Notes: generated by a model from the letters alone, not told the origin. A stretch of DNA of 64,000 bases from Cordia subcordata (GCA_028554755.1 JAPTOF010000003.1:9123501-9187500), one strand, 5' to 3'; counted from the first letter of the stretch, positions 11,913 through 23,856 are shown. Numbers and translations: made by a program.

Positions 11913-13680
11913 ATGCTTGGTAGGAGATCATTTAAGAATCCCCTTATTCCATTTAATCCTAGACCCGACAGGATTGCACAACACATTAGGAGTTTAGGAG
12001 ATCTTCTTGAGGAGATGTCGAGCCAAATAATCCTTTTATTCCTCCCATTCCCCCAATGAACCCCATTCCACCACATGATTACCATAGGCATCAAGCCTAA
12101 GATCATTTTAGACAAAAGCCCCATAGATCGGACCCACCTATAGACGATGAGCCCACGCTTAGGCAATTCTTCCTCCCTAATGCTTCAAGCCTAATTTGGC
12201 TATTAATGTTCCAGGATTAAAGGACACAAATTTTGAGATTAATCCTAGTATGTTGGCTATGCTCCCTTCCTTTTATAGGAGGAGCATTGAGAGTCCGTTC
12301 GACCATATTACTGATTTCGTAGAAATGAGTTCCACCCTCCATGTCCCAAATGTGTCTCAAGAGGTCATTCGCCTCAAGTTGTTCCCTTTCTCTCGTAAGG
12401 ATAAGGGTAAGTCTTATTTTCATTCTTTACCTAGCGGTTGTATCACATCATGGGATGAGCTTCAGTGCCTGTTTGGATTGGCTTTTTCTAGAAAAAAAGC
12501 ACTTTTTTCCTAGAAAGTTACATTAAATTTGCAATAACTATTTGATTTGGCTTCCAAAAAAGCTAAAACTCTAAAAAAGCTCAATTATAGCTTTTTTTAG
12601 AAGTCAAAATTTTCAGCTTCTCAAAAAAAGTTATTTTCCAAAAGCTGTTAAAAAAAGCGTTTTAAAAAAAAAACAAATCCAAACAGGCCCTCAGTCTAGG
12701 TTTTTTCAAAAATTCTTTTCCATGGCTAAGACGATTGACCTAAGGACTTCCATTATGACTTTCTCCCAACATGATTTAAAGTCTTTTCGTAATGCTTGGG
12801 AGAGGTTCAATAACCTTCTTAGACAATGTCCTTATCACGTATATGGTAATCATGACCTACTTTGATATTTCTTTTGAGGTTTGAATGAACAAAATAGGAT
12901 GATGGTCAATGTTGCCTTCGATGGTGGATTTTATAATATGACGGCGAGTGAGGTATGGGAGAAAATGGATTTTGTTGGTTGAGAATTCTTTCCAAAATTC
13001 TACTATAGACAGGTGCAGTTGAGGAATGAGTAGAACAGATGTCCATGAGGTTAGAGTTTCTTTAGAATTGCCTGCTAAGGTAGAAGCATTACTGAACAAG
13101 CTAGAACAATTCATCTCTTTGACTCTTTCTTCCCAAAGTCCTAGAGCTAGTTTCGTAGGTTCATTTTCTGCCCCTTCGGTAGTTTAAGGGTGTGCTTTAT
13201 GTTCCGAGTCATCTCACGAGACCGTAGCTTGTCCTTTAGCACCCCAGTTTCCCAAGGTTATTCTCGTTTATGTCCTGTATTCCAACACTTACAACCTGGC
13301 TTAAAGGGACAACTGTAAGTTCTCTTGGAGACAAGGTCAGAAGAGTCTTATTCCCAGCCCTAAGCCTCACTCTAGCAATGATCTCGTCCTGCCACCCTCT
13401 TAAGGTTTTATAATGTCAATCAACCAAGGCTCACTAGTGCTCCTCAGCCCAAGCACTCTCTGCTCCTTCTAGTAGCTAGTCTTCTAATAATGATGTGGTA
13501 AAGTTGATGTAGTTTATTCAAAATTAGCAATAGGCATTAGCTAGATAGTAGTAAGAGTTAGCAAATAATAGGCAAGAGTTAGCTACCTATAGGTAGTAAA
13601 TGGCTAGGTTTGAGGTAAAGTTGGAGTGGCTTGTCAGTCAGATGAGCACTAGAGATCTCGGGAAGTTGCCTTCTTAATCG
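11913..13680 (+). pseudogene. G1 gag (Athila-like), decayed and split by a MITE
   Basis: Starts MLGRRS (ATG 11913), the start shared with G2 and G3, followed by DRIAQHIRSLGDLLEEM. The capsid-like core NLAINVPGLKD and MLAMLPSFYRRS lies at 12190-12290. It is cut at 12466 by a 224-bp MITE and resumes with RFFQKFFSMAKT. A CCHC knuckle CALCSESSHETVAC is at about 13195-13236. A glutamine-rich heptad stretch near 13525-13640 has most CAG codons turned to TAG. Gag packages the RNA in virus-like particles; this copy cannot be made because of many stops and frameshifts. Confidence 0.8.
12467..12690. mobile_element. MITE inserted in G1 gag
   Basis: 224 bp with terminal inverted repeats GCCTGTTTGGATTG at the left and, reverse-complemented, GGGCCTGTTTGGATTTG at the right. 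Direct repeats TCAGT lie at 12462-12466 and 12691-12695. Removing it restores the gag reading WDELQS-RFFQKF as in G3. The interior is A/T-rich with self-complementary AAAAAGCT/AGCTTTTT segments. No coding capacity. The TIR type is common in plant hAT-like MITEs; an 8-bp duplication is not clear, so the superfamily is uncertain. Confidence 0.85.
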
Positions 13681-14580
13681 GAGATGAACCCTAGAGTCTA
13701 TTCTTGTCCTCTACTGATACCACCTATCCTCTTCAGGCCAAGGCTAAGGCCGCTATCACTCTTAGGAGTGATAGGGTAGTGGATAATAGGGTATGAGTTG
13801 AATATGCAGTGCCTACACCTAATTGTCCTTCTGAGTCTAGAGACCATGACTGTAGCCCTATTGAGGAAGATTCTAGAGAGAGTTCTGGAAAGAGAGTTGA
13901 GCCCATGAGAGACCATGGCAAAAGTAGTGCTTCCTGCCCATGTAGGAAGGGAAAGTAACTTGTTGTAGATTCCCAGGAGTCTAGAGATGTTAAGCCTAGA
14001 GTTCCTTATCCAACTAACTTAGAAAGGTTATCGCCTAATGAGGACACTAGGTTTCTCAAAGTCCTAGAGCATCTTAAGGATCTTAAGATCAATCTTCCTT
14101 TGATAGATGCTATTCATTCTATTCCTTCCTACTCTAAGATCTTTAAAGAGGGTGAAGCTTACAGAAAAGGTGAGTAGCATTTGTACCTCGGGCCTTCCAG
14201 CTAAGATAAGCGACCCCCGAGTTTTCACCATTCCCTACAGGATTAGAAAGACTCAGATTGATCACGCTTTGTTATATTTAGGGTCCAGCGTGAACCTCAT
14301 CCTTGCACAACCTACCAACAACTAGCTTTAGGAGACTTGTCACCTATCTATGTTACCCTTTAGCTAGCTGATACGTTTGAGAGGAGACCTAGGGGTATAG
14401 TAGAGGATGTGTTAGTTCAGGTAAGAGAGGTCATGTATCCCATAGATTTCATACTTCTTGATATGGATTTAAGACACGATTCTAGGCATTCTACTCCCGT
14501 TCTCTTACATAGCCCCTTCCTTGCTACCACAAATGCCATCATTCATTGTAGGTCGCATTATTAGAGATAAAGTTTGGGAA
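13681..14580 (+). pseudogene. G1 gag-protease linker and aspartic protease (inactive)
   Basis: The linker carries the family block LEHLKDLKINLPLIDAI (about 14067-14120). The protease begins near ISDPRVFTIPYRIRKTQIDH (14200-14262), the form typical of Athila proteases. The active-site triad that reads DLGSS in G3 reads YLGSS here: codon TAT at 14275-14277 replaces the catalytic aspartate. The frame closes at 14325 after ILAQPTNN. Further fragments (GRSH-like end near 14550) are in another frame. The enzyme would normally cut the gag-pol polyprotein; this copy cannot. Confidence 0.75.
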
Positions 14581-14581
14581 C

Positions 14582-16528
14582 TTGACGTCCATTATGAAGG
14601 TCACAGAGGTGGTGGATAGAGCTAGCATAGGAGGAGGAGAAGATAGAGAAGAGTGCCTTAAAGTTGATGTCATTGATTCTTGTGTTGAGGACTTTATAGA
14701 GAAGGCCACGACTGATGGTAAGGATTTGAGGAAATTTGAGGATTTGTTGACTAACCTTAGTTTACAGACCTTGAAATGGAAACTTATAGCTTCTACTTCC
14801 TTGGTTTATAATTCTTTGATTGATAAGTCGCTTAAGGTTATTCCTTCTAGTCTTGATCCTAGTGTTGTCTGTGTTGATAAAGTTGAGGTTTATTCCTCCT
14901 TGGTTGAGCCTAGTTTGTCTTTAGAGCTCAAACCTCTTCTTGAGCATTCGAAGTATACATTCGTAGTCCTTACTGAGACCATTCTAGTGATCATATCATT
15001 TGATCTTTGTAGTAAGCATGAGGAGCATCTCTTAAAGATTTTTAGGAAACATAGAAAGGCTATAGGGTGGAAGATAAATGATTTGAGAGGCATGGACCCT
15101 TTGGTTTGTATACATAGTATTCACCTTGAGGATAGAGCCGTTCTTTCTAGGGAAATACAAAGGAGGCTAAACCCACACATAAGTGAGGTTGATAAGAAAG
15201 AGATCATTAAGCTTTTAGATGTAAGCATTATCTATATAACCTTCGATAGTGAGTAGGTTAGTCCAGTGCAGGTGATCCTTAAGAAGTCTAAGATCACGAT
15301 TGTGAAAAATAAGAGAGGAAAGCTTATCACTATACATACTTTCACGGAATAGAGTGTCTATATCAACTATAGGAAACTTAACTCCAACACTAGGAAGGAT
15401 CATTTCCTGTTGCCTTTTCTAGACCAGATCTTAGATAGAGTAGCTGGGTATAGCTATTATTGTTTTTTGGATGGGTACTCCAGGTACAATTAGATCCCAA
15501 TGTTCTCTGAGGACGAAGAGAAGACCACCTTTACTTGTCCCTATGGCACTTTTGCCTATAGAAGAATGCCCTTCAATCTATGTAATGTGCTAGCAACTTT
15601 CTAGAGATGTATGATGGTCATATTTAGCGATATGATTGAAAGGCACTTAGAGATATTCATGGACGATCTATCAGTCATTGGTGATAACTTTGATGAGTGC
15701 CTTAGTCACCTCTCATTAGTCTTAAACCATTATGGGGAGAAGAATCTAATGTTGAGTTAGGAAAAGTCCCATTTCATGGTGTAGCAGGGGATAGTTTTGT
15801 ATGACAGTTTCCTCTAGTGGAATCCAAGTTGACCTAACTAAGGTAGAATTGAATGAGAAGTAACATGTCTTTAAGTATGTCAAGGATGTTAGATCTTTTG
15901 TAGGGCATGCAGGATTCTGTTGTAGGTTTATTAAGGATTTTAGCCATATAGACATCCCTTGTCTAGGCTCTTAGCACAGGATATTCCTTTTGAGTTTGAT
16001 GATGAGTGTGTTAGAGCTTTTGGTAGGCTTAAGTCCTTATTATTCTCCTCCCCGATCATCCAACTGCCTGACTATAGTCTCCCATATAAGGTTATGTGTG
16101 ATGCATCTGACTTTGCAATAGAAGCTGTTTTAGGCCTAATGAGAGATAAGTTGCCCTGTATAGTGTTCTCAGCTAGTAAGACTCTTGATGAGGCTAAAAA
16201 AAACTATACCACTATGGAAAAAGAGCTTTTAGCAGTTGTCTTCTCCCTTGACAAGTTTAGGTCATATATCCTAGGGTCAAAGGTAATTGTCTACATAGAT
16301 CATGTAGTGTTGAGGTATTTGTTAGCTAAAAAAGAGTCAAAGCCCTGCTTGATTATGTGGATGCTCCTTCTTCAAGAGTTTGATGTTGAAATTAGAGACA
16401 AGAAGGGTAGTGAGAACTTAGTTGCAAATCACCTTTCTAATCTTGTTATTAAATCTTCTAGTGATCTTTCCCCCTTTCGTGATTTCTTTCCCGACAAGCA
16501 ATTGTTTTCCATTTCTCATCACGCATAG
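14582..16528 (+). pseudogene. G1 reverse transcriptase and RNase H
   Basis: Two long open stretches, 14582-15256 (224 aa: linker plus the RT start, with HRKAIGWKINDLRGMDP and RRLNPHISEVDKKEIIKLLD) and 15959-16528 (189 aa: RNase H), joined by a stop-rich stretch. RT catalytic box FMDDL lies at 15656-15670, preceded by FLDGYSRYN*IPMF with a TAG for the glutamine seen as CAG in G3. RNase H keeps its acidic residues in CDASDF (about 16097), KELLAVVF and YIDHVVL. The function would be cDNA synthesis and removal of the RNA strand. Broken by at least seven stops. Confidence 0.82.
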
Positions 16529-16559
16529 TGGTTTGTTTATATAGTCAATTATCTTTCCA

Positions 16560-17885
16560 TAGAGTGTTTTCCCTCTCATTAGGAGAAGAGAGAGAAAGAT
16601 AGATTCCTAGCGTAAGTGAGACAGTTGTTTTAGGATGATCCCTATCTTTTCAAGGTTTATACCGATTAAGTGATTCGTCAATGTGTGCCCAAGGATGCGT
16701 TTGAGATCATGTTGAGTATGTGTCACGATGAGGATTGTGGAGGTCACTTTAGTGCAAGAAAACCAACGTGATGGTCTTGCAAAGTGGATTCTTTTGGCCT
16801 ACTCTTTTTATGGATACCTAAGAGTATTGTGAGAATTGTGTTAGGTGTCAACAATCAGGTCCATCTCTAGGAGAAATATGATGCCATTGTCCCATGTTCT
16901 TTTATCTAAGCTATTTGCCGTTTGGGGTATTAATTTCATGGGTCTATTTCCACCTTTTTTTGGGTAACAATACATTCTAGTAGTCGTAGATTATGTGCCT
17001 AAATGGGTTGAGGCAGTTCAATTGCACTAATGACCATAGGGTAGTGGTTAAGTTCATTAAGGAGAACATTTTCTCTAGATATGAAGTCGTTAGGGTCTTG
17101 ATTAGTGATAGTGATTTACATTTTCGTCATAGGACACTTGAGGCCTTATCAAGAAGACACTCGGTTGCCCATAAGGTTTTTGCCCTTTACCCCCCCGTAA
17201 ACTAGTGGACAAGTAGAGGTATCCAATAGGGCACATCTTAGAGAAAATGGTTAGACTTGATAGAAGAGATTGGTCTATTAGGTTGGATAATGATTTGTGG
17301 GCCTACCGTACCACTTTTAAGACTCCCATTGGTATGTCCCCATATAGGTTAGTTTATGAGAAAGCTTGTCACTTGCCAATAGAGCTTGAAAATAGGGCTT
17401 ATTACGCAATCAAGGACCTAAATTTTGATATCGCAAGAGTGGGTGAGAAAAGAAAGCTTGACTTAGTGGAAGTGGAGGAGCTTAGATTTGAGGTGTATGA
17501 GAACGCTAAACTTTAGAAGAATAGGATGAAGAGGATTCATGATAGGTATATTCTTAGGAAGTCATTCTCTCTCTCGGATAAAGTTTGGCTATTTAACTCA
17601 TATTTGAAGCTCTTTCCAAGGAAACTCAAGACACGATGGGATAGTTCTTACGAGGTGTTGATTGCCTACCCTTCTAGAGCGGTAAAGATTAAGGACTTGA
17701 AGGATGGTCGAGAGTTGACAGTAAATGGGTAGCACTTGAAGCGCACATATGATTTGAGCATGGCTTATATGGAGACTTTAGCACTTCAGGACCCCATCAA
17801 TGGAGATTGATCAAGTTGGTGATTTCCTGGCTGGCGGCATGATGGTTCGCGCTACTAGGAGGCAACCTAGGTTAAATTTTTTCGT
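16560..17885 (+). pseudogene. G1 integrase, decayed
   Basis: Zinc-binding part HDEDCGGHFSARK near 16718-16760, then the catalytic core. The first catalytic aspartate is changed (GINFMG for GID, about 16928-16945). The second is kept in ISDSDLHF (about 17102-17126). The glutamate is kept in SGQVEVSNR (about 17205), directly followed by a short deletion that shifts the frame. Open stretches 16993-17205, 17247-17516 and 17526-17732 cover the core and C-terminal part ([20 protein letters not shown]). The pol end RATRRQPRLNF lies near 17850-17880. Inactive. Confidence 0.8.
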
Positions 17886-19212
17886 TTTCATTTCTTGTCT
17901 TATTTTCCTTCAATTGTCTTCTTTTCTTTCCACCTACACAAAGTGTTGAATCCTCAATCCCTTTTCCCATAGGATACACCTTTGCTTATTTTTTACACAT
18001 GCCAATATAAGCTTACATGGCAATGCGACTAACCTTGTTCGTTGTGAGTGTTTGTGATTTGTTAAGAACATGGTTAGTAGTTAAATTGTTAATCATTGGC
18101 ATAAAGAGCTCCGAAGTAAAATGCAAGGTTGTATAAATCCTTTCTCCACTTATCCCCCTATATATCTGCCCTATCCCCACCACCCTTACTTGCTTTGTGA
18201 TGATTATTTGCTTGTTGTATAGTTTGTCTTATTTGCTTGAGGAAAAGCAAAGTTTAGGTTTGTGGGTGTGAGGGTTAGATTTTTATAGTTTTATGTTTCA
18301 TAAGGGTAGATTGCATTATTTGTTTAAAATAGTGAAAATTTTTTGATTTTCATGTATATTAAGTCATTTATTTCTTGTTAATTAAAGTGTTGGCTTTTGT
18401 GATTGACCCAATTGATCGTTGAAGTGTAAGTTTGCATTATGAGGAATGAATGGGGTGGAGAGAGAATCGAGTCTTAGAGGAGATCCCTTTTGAAAGTTGT
18501 AGGGAAGGAGTGCCTTTAAAAATACACCTTGTATCTATCCTATGGCTTGGTCAGAAAGAGTGATTGAAAAGGGTTATTGATATGAGTGCTCCTTCCTTGA
18601 TTGGTTCTTTTTGATGTGCCCTATCCTTTCTTTTTCTTTTCTTTTTGTTATGTAAATAAAATGCAAAAGTATGAAAAAATCCAAAAAAATTGAAAAAGGC
18701 AAAAAGGTGTAAAAAGATGAAAAAGATTGAAAAATCAGGAAAAAGAAGTAAAAAAGAGAAAAAGCCAAAAGTAACAAAAAGTTCAATGAATAAGTGCTTA
18801 AGTGACACAATGTCAACTTAGCACAAGTTACTTCCTTTGTTCTTTCATAGTAATGTGAATAAAGCTCTTACGTCATTTTGTGAGCAATTCTATTTATACA
18901 TTCCTTCTTTCCTTGTCAATAAGGCTTTGTGTATGTTAGGGAGGCCATGTTAGTCAGGGGCATGAAATATCAACATCCCCTGTGTGTACGAACTCCTAAG
19001 CTTGTGATGGTTTAGATACTTGAGAATTTCCCGCGAGGTACGAGGCCCTTCACAAGTAAAGAGAGGATCCAAAAAGGCTTAGGGACCTCTCTACAATAGG
19101 AATTAGCCCTTCATGGTCTTTAGGTTTACCTTGATAGCGAGTCAATCTCTTAGGCAACCCTTCTTATCAACTTTGAGATAAACTTAGGTTTGGGCTTGCT
19201 GGGACAAGCAAG
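17886..19212 (+). other. G1 3' untranslated region with A-rich module and antisense frame
   Basis: No env-like ORF and no sense gene. Near 18650-18780 lies an A-rich tract of GAAAAA-type units. Antisense frames 18551-18808 and 18574-18816 read through it as a phenylalanine-rich stretch followed by KKRKRK and HQKEPIKEGALIS, the block seen in all five Athila-type elements here. The tail from about 19040 (GGGACAAGCAAGGAGAAGG) leads into the polypurine tract. Confidence 0.65.
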
Positions 19213-19230
19213 GAGAAGGTTTGGGGGTGT
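19213..19230 (+). other. Polypurine tract of G1
   Basis: GAGAAGGTTTGGGGGTGT ends directly at the 3' LTR start TGATGTGC (19231). Confidence 0.8.
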
Positions 19231-20231
19231 TGATGTGCTTTAATTTGTTGTGTGCTTGCATTGTAATTTCTTTATGTTTTACATGTGTTATGAGCTTATA
19301 TAGATGCATAAGTGTATTACTTATGCTAGAGATAGGCTTAAGCGTAGACAATTGCACATAGTTGAGTTTAAAAGATAAATGCTACAGTAATTACTCACTT
19401 TTGATGATATAGATGAGTCGAAGCAATTAAGATCTACCAGTCGACCGTTAAAGCCTACCGGTTGATCGGTAAGGTCAACCGGTAAATCTAGAAAATAGAG
19501 AGCAGAATCAGAGGGGCCAGTCGGTTGATCATAAATCTAGAGAGTGACTTCAAGAACCGATCAACCTTCATATCTACTAGTTGGCCAGTAAAGTTGACCG
19601 GTAATGAGCTGGAGGCTATAAATAGGGCCTGATTTTAGCATTTCATTATCACTAATTCCATACACACTTCACACCCATTTTACACACATACTAAACCCTA
19701 ATTCACCCACCTCACACACACTTGTTTACACTTTTCCCACTTGGATTCATGCTTGTTTAAAGGGATTTAACAACTTTGGAAATGAGATTTACTCAAGATT
19801 ATACAAGAATAGCTAGGATGGAAGAGAAGTTTCATATTCTCTCTTCTCTCTTTCATCATATTCTACATTATGCTTGAGTAGACTTGATTAGGGTGCTTTA
19901 ACCTGTGTAATAGGTTGATTTAACACTCTTATGTTATGGGATTTGATGGCTTATATAAATACGTACTTTGATTTTCTTGTTTAATGGCTTTTATTCAATA
20001 CATGTCTATATGTTTGATTAAATGCTTATGTAAGTGGTATGTGTATAAATTAGAGTTTATTTGCTATTAAACACCTATTATCCATCTTATAATCATGTCT
20101 TTGTTTTTATTTGTGGATTGTATGAAGTGGATATTGTTTTGTTCATGTCTATGTGAGTAATAGCATGCTTTGTAGTGAATATAACTCCAATATTGCCTAC
20201 ATATTGGTAACCAATTGCGATTAATGGCATA
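19231..20231 (+). repeat. G1 3' LTR, left part
   Basis: Starts TGATGTGCTTTAATTTG, matching the 5' LTR. Contains the GTCGACC/CCGGT cluster (19435-19610), the TATA box at 19617-19627, cap-side CACACACTTCACACCC and CATGTCTATG boxes (20001, 20147). Interrupted at 20231 by G2 in the middle of a block that reads uninterrupted in the 5' LTR at 10805-10830; the rest is at 51745-52532. It lacks the USP fragment of the 5' LTR. Confidence 0.85.
19617..19627 (+). promoter_or_regulatory. TATA box of the G1 3' LTR
   Basis: GCTATAAATAG directly downstream of the GTCGAC cluster. Equivalent boxes: 20677-20687 (G2 5' LTR), 50343-50351 (G2 3' LTR), and the decayed 10220-10229 (G1 5' LTR). Confidence 0.7.
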
Positions 20232-20937
20232 TGATGTGCTTCAATTTTATGTGTGTTCACATCGTATATTGCATATGCTTTTGAGGTGTTTTATACTTGT
20301 AAATTGGCATTAGTGTAGTACATTTGGTAGAAAAGGGCTTGAGCGAAGATAATTGTACATAATTTAGTTTGATAGGTAAACACTATATTAAATGCATGTT
20401 TCATTGTCTTAGTTGAGTTTTGGGGGCAATGCAGAGCTTGGATGAATTTGGGGGATGAAGATAGAAGGTGTACGGGTCGTGGGAAAGAGGCCAAAAGAAA
20501 AGAATATTAAGATTGAAGCAATAAAGAAGAACCGGTCGACCCCCGAGTAGTTGGTAATTCCAGAGATTAGATGGGCGACCTAGTTGGGCTAACCAGCTAA
20601 CCATAGAGCACTTAGGAGCTGATCGAGCCCCCATCTATCGACCAGTTGGTAAGGTTGACCTATAGTGATGCTGGAGGCTATAAATAGGACCCTAAGTTTC
20701 AGCATTTTCAGGGATCCGTTCACACACACTTCACCCCCACTTTACACAAACACTAAACATTACTTCAGTCATCTCAAACATATACACACAGACCTACTTA
20801 GATCTAAGCTCTTTTGGAGGATTTTAACAACATTTGGTGAGGGATTTGCTTAAGATTGTACAAGTACAAGGTAGGATAGAAAGGGAGTTTCATCAACACT
20901 CTTTCATCCTATTCACTTTAATGTTTGAGAAGATTAG
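20232..20937 (+). repeat. G2 5' LTR, left part
   Basis: Carries the GGTCGACC cluster (20530-20660) and the TATA box 20677-20687. Interrupted by LTR-B after ATTAG (20933-20937); resumes at 22410. Confidence 0.85.
20677..20687 (+). promoter_or_regulatory. TATA box of the G2 5' LTR
   Basis: GCTATAAATAG, 15-150 bp downstream of the palindrome cluster; the transcript of G2 would have started some 30 bp beyond. Confidence 0.7.
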
Positions 20938-22409
20938 TGATGTGTGTCATTTGTGCATGTTTGTATGTAGTTTTTGCATGCATATTTAGAGGTGTTTAGA
21001 GCATAATTAAGTGCATTTAGTACAGAGTTTATACATAACTATTAATATTTGTACATAATTTATTTGGATGCATAAATTCTACACTAAGTGCTATATTCCA
21101 TGTTTTAAGAGTGTTTTGGAAGGGTTCAAGCTTACATGAGGAAGAAATGAGCTAACGGATGAAGACCGGACAAAAAGAAATGAAGAAAGGAGCATTCTGA
21201 CCCAGCTGGACGACCCTAAAGAAGAGCCGGTCGACCGGCCAAGTCAGAAAGCCCCCATTATTAAGCCGGTCGAGTTCATCAAGGAGCCAGTCGACCAGCT
21301 ATGCGCTGAAGCTGTTTTTAAAAAGCTCATTTCAGCTCAATTTTAGGGAAGGAACTTTATTTTCTAAAATCCTAATAAACCCTAACCCTCTTCCCACTTC
21401 ACCAAACACCTTAAACCACCATCTAAACCCCATACCAAGCTAGGATTGAAGAATCTAACAAGAATTTGAAGGATTTGTACAGTTTTGGAAGCAAGATTTA
21501 GGGGAGTTCTTCTTGTTCTCTTTCAATTTCTTGTAATTATGTTGTTTGATTAGACTAGATCTTTGGGTGATTGTTGTTGTACATTAGATTAGGGTTATGA
21601 ATATTGATTTGTGAATATCTTTGGCTCTTAATACATGCTTCTTTACATTGATTAATGGCATGAATCAACATGTCTATGTGTTGATAATCAAACATGTCTA
21701 TGTGTTTGTTAAAATGCCTAAGTGAAGTTGCATGTGTTATTTTGTGCTTAAATGCTATCAGTAGTGGTATCACCTTAGCCTTAATCCATGCTAACGGCAT
21801 AAGCCCTATTTGCAACTAAGTGTGTTGATTGATATGCTTAATTAATGACTTGTGTGATAGGAGTATACCTCTAGTCTGAAACAATACTAAAAGGGTACCC
21901 GTTAATACTAGTTAATGCTCTAGGAGTCTAATCTCTAGTCTGAAACAATACTAATAGGTTAGTCTCTCAAGTGGGACATTGATCAACACCAAAGAGAATT
22001 TAGTTAATTAAACTTGAGATTAATTAGTTAAGAACTCTTAAGAGCAACTGAGCCATAGATAGATCGAATCGTTATAGTAGCCCAAGTCTAGTTGCAATGC
22101 AATCGCCCAAGATCCCCTTCAGCCTTGTAAAGCTTTACTTCCTTAGCTTAGCACCCTAGGTTCCTCCATTAGAGTAGGTTAGCTTAGGTTTATTTTCCTT
22201 TCCTCGAGCTCCCTTTTATCCTAAAGAAAGCACACACACGCACGTAGCTAGTTTTAGACACCGAGCACGTAAAGATCAAACTAAAGTAGCCTCCCGGTGG
22301 AGACGATACCCATACATACGTACTACACTAGACACGATCCGTACACTTGCGGGTGTAAAAATTGGTTGTATTTGTGTTTCATTTTCACATACCACCGAGA
22401 ACACGATCA
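20938..22409 (+). repeat. Solo LTR (LTR-B) of a divergent Athila-type family, perfect target duplication
   Basis: 1472 bp, TGATGTGTGTC to ACGATCA, flanked by identical ATTAG pentamers (20933-20937 and 22410-22414). Has the full palindrome GCCGGTCGACCGGC at about 21225 with partial copies to 21300, a doubled CATGTCTATGTG box (21669, 21695), and a doubled CTAGTCTGAAACAATACTAA block (about 21862 and 21932). No internal region: it arose by LTR-LTR recombination. The perfect duplication suggests it is younger than G2. Confidence 0.9.
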
Positions 22410-23536
22410 ATTAGATTAGGGTGACTAAGCTTGTGTAATGGGTTGATTTTATACTCTATGTTATGGGACTTTTCATGGATTATATATATATATATATACA
22501 CTCTGTTTCTTATGTGAACAGCTTTACTTAATACATGTCTATATGTTTGATTAATTGCCTAAATGAGTAGTATATGTATAAGTTGGAGTTTATTAGCTAT
22601 AGAACACCTCTAATCCATTTAATATGCATGTTATGTGTTTATTTATAGATTGTATGAAGTGAGTTTGCTATATTCATGTCTATATGAGTATAAGAATGCT
22701 TTATGATGCATATAACTCTAATTTTGCTTATTTATTGGTACATACATACTTATAATAGTGTAAAGCAAACACGGTAATGTTTTGGTAGGTCGACATATTC
22801 ACAACACCTTGGCCTAGAATAAGTAGGATTGCACTTATTACACATCAACCCGCTATTGTAAACCTTAGAATGACGGTGCAGGACTTAAGACTAGCTTAGA
22901 TCGAGTCCCCTTTGGCTTTAAATCTAACTAATAAGAGTCTAGATGGATTTAGTTGACCTTAGTAACCCTACGTCTTGGCTTTAAATCTAGCCAATGGTTT
23001 AAGATCTAAGGTAGGATCGTTCTAGGACACCTAGGTAGCTATTTTAGTTCCTTCTATGGATTTAGGTACATAAGGACCACGCCATAGCTCTAAGTGTGCA
23101 TGCTTAGGGATGGACCCGCACCAAATCCTAAGGATTAGTTAGGATAGTAACTAGTGACCTAGTATTAGAGCATCACCTAAATAAGCCAATTCCCTTAATC
23201 CCATAGTATATGAGTTGAGAATCACCTATTGGCAAGTGTAAGTCATCCTAACACTATTCCATTGGTTAAATCCTTTCAAGATTAGCTTGATTCTCATTTT
23301 CCATTCCCTTTCTCATAGTGTAGTTCCTTTTTCCTTCATTTAGCTCCCTATAATCCAAGAAGTACAAAAATATGCTTAGTCTAGATTTCTTTTTAGGCAT
23401 CTTTTGAAGCACATAGGCATAGGATTTTTTCCACACGTTAGCCTCCCTGTGGTTTGACACCCATACTTGTCCACACTATATTGCATGCTTTGTATACTTG
23501 AAGGTCTTTCAGGGCTTGCACCTTAGAGGCACACCA
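22410..23536 (+). repeat. G2 5' LTR, right part
   Basis: Begins with the duplicated ATTAG and ends GCACACCA, six bases before the PBS. Contains CATGTCTATATG boxes (22533, 22675), a short (TA)n at about 22483-22498 and the paired TTTAAATCTAGCCAATGG-type blocks (22915-23000). Confidence 0.85.
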
Positions 23537-23542
23537 TTTTCT

Positions 23543-23560
23543 TGGCGCCGTTGTCGGGGA
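23543..23560 (+). other. Primer-binding site of G2 (tRNA-Asp)
   Basis: TGGCGCCGTTGTCGGGGA differs from the Athila tRNA-Asp PBS at a single position. Confidence 0.9.
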
Positions 23561-23856
23561 GGCATGGTGTTTGTGCTCTTTGCTTGGGTGTTTTAGATAG
23601 CTCTTTGCTTTATTTGTTCATTTTGCTTTTTTTCATTAGTTTGCTTTAGTAGTTGTTTATCTTGCTTTGAATTTTGTTTCTTTGATCTTTTTGTGTTTAC
23701 TTTCTGTACTTAGCATAGCTTGTTTGTTTGGCTTTCTTATTTTGCTTTTGCTTTTTGTTTTTAACACACCCCATAGGGTTTTGGTTTTGTTGATGTAGAT
23801 TTAGGTTATTATTGAAGTTTCAGGGGTTGAAGTGGTAGGAGTTAGGATAGTGTTGC

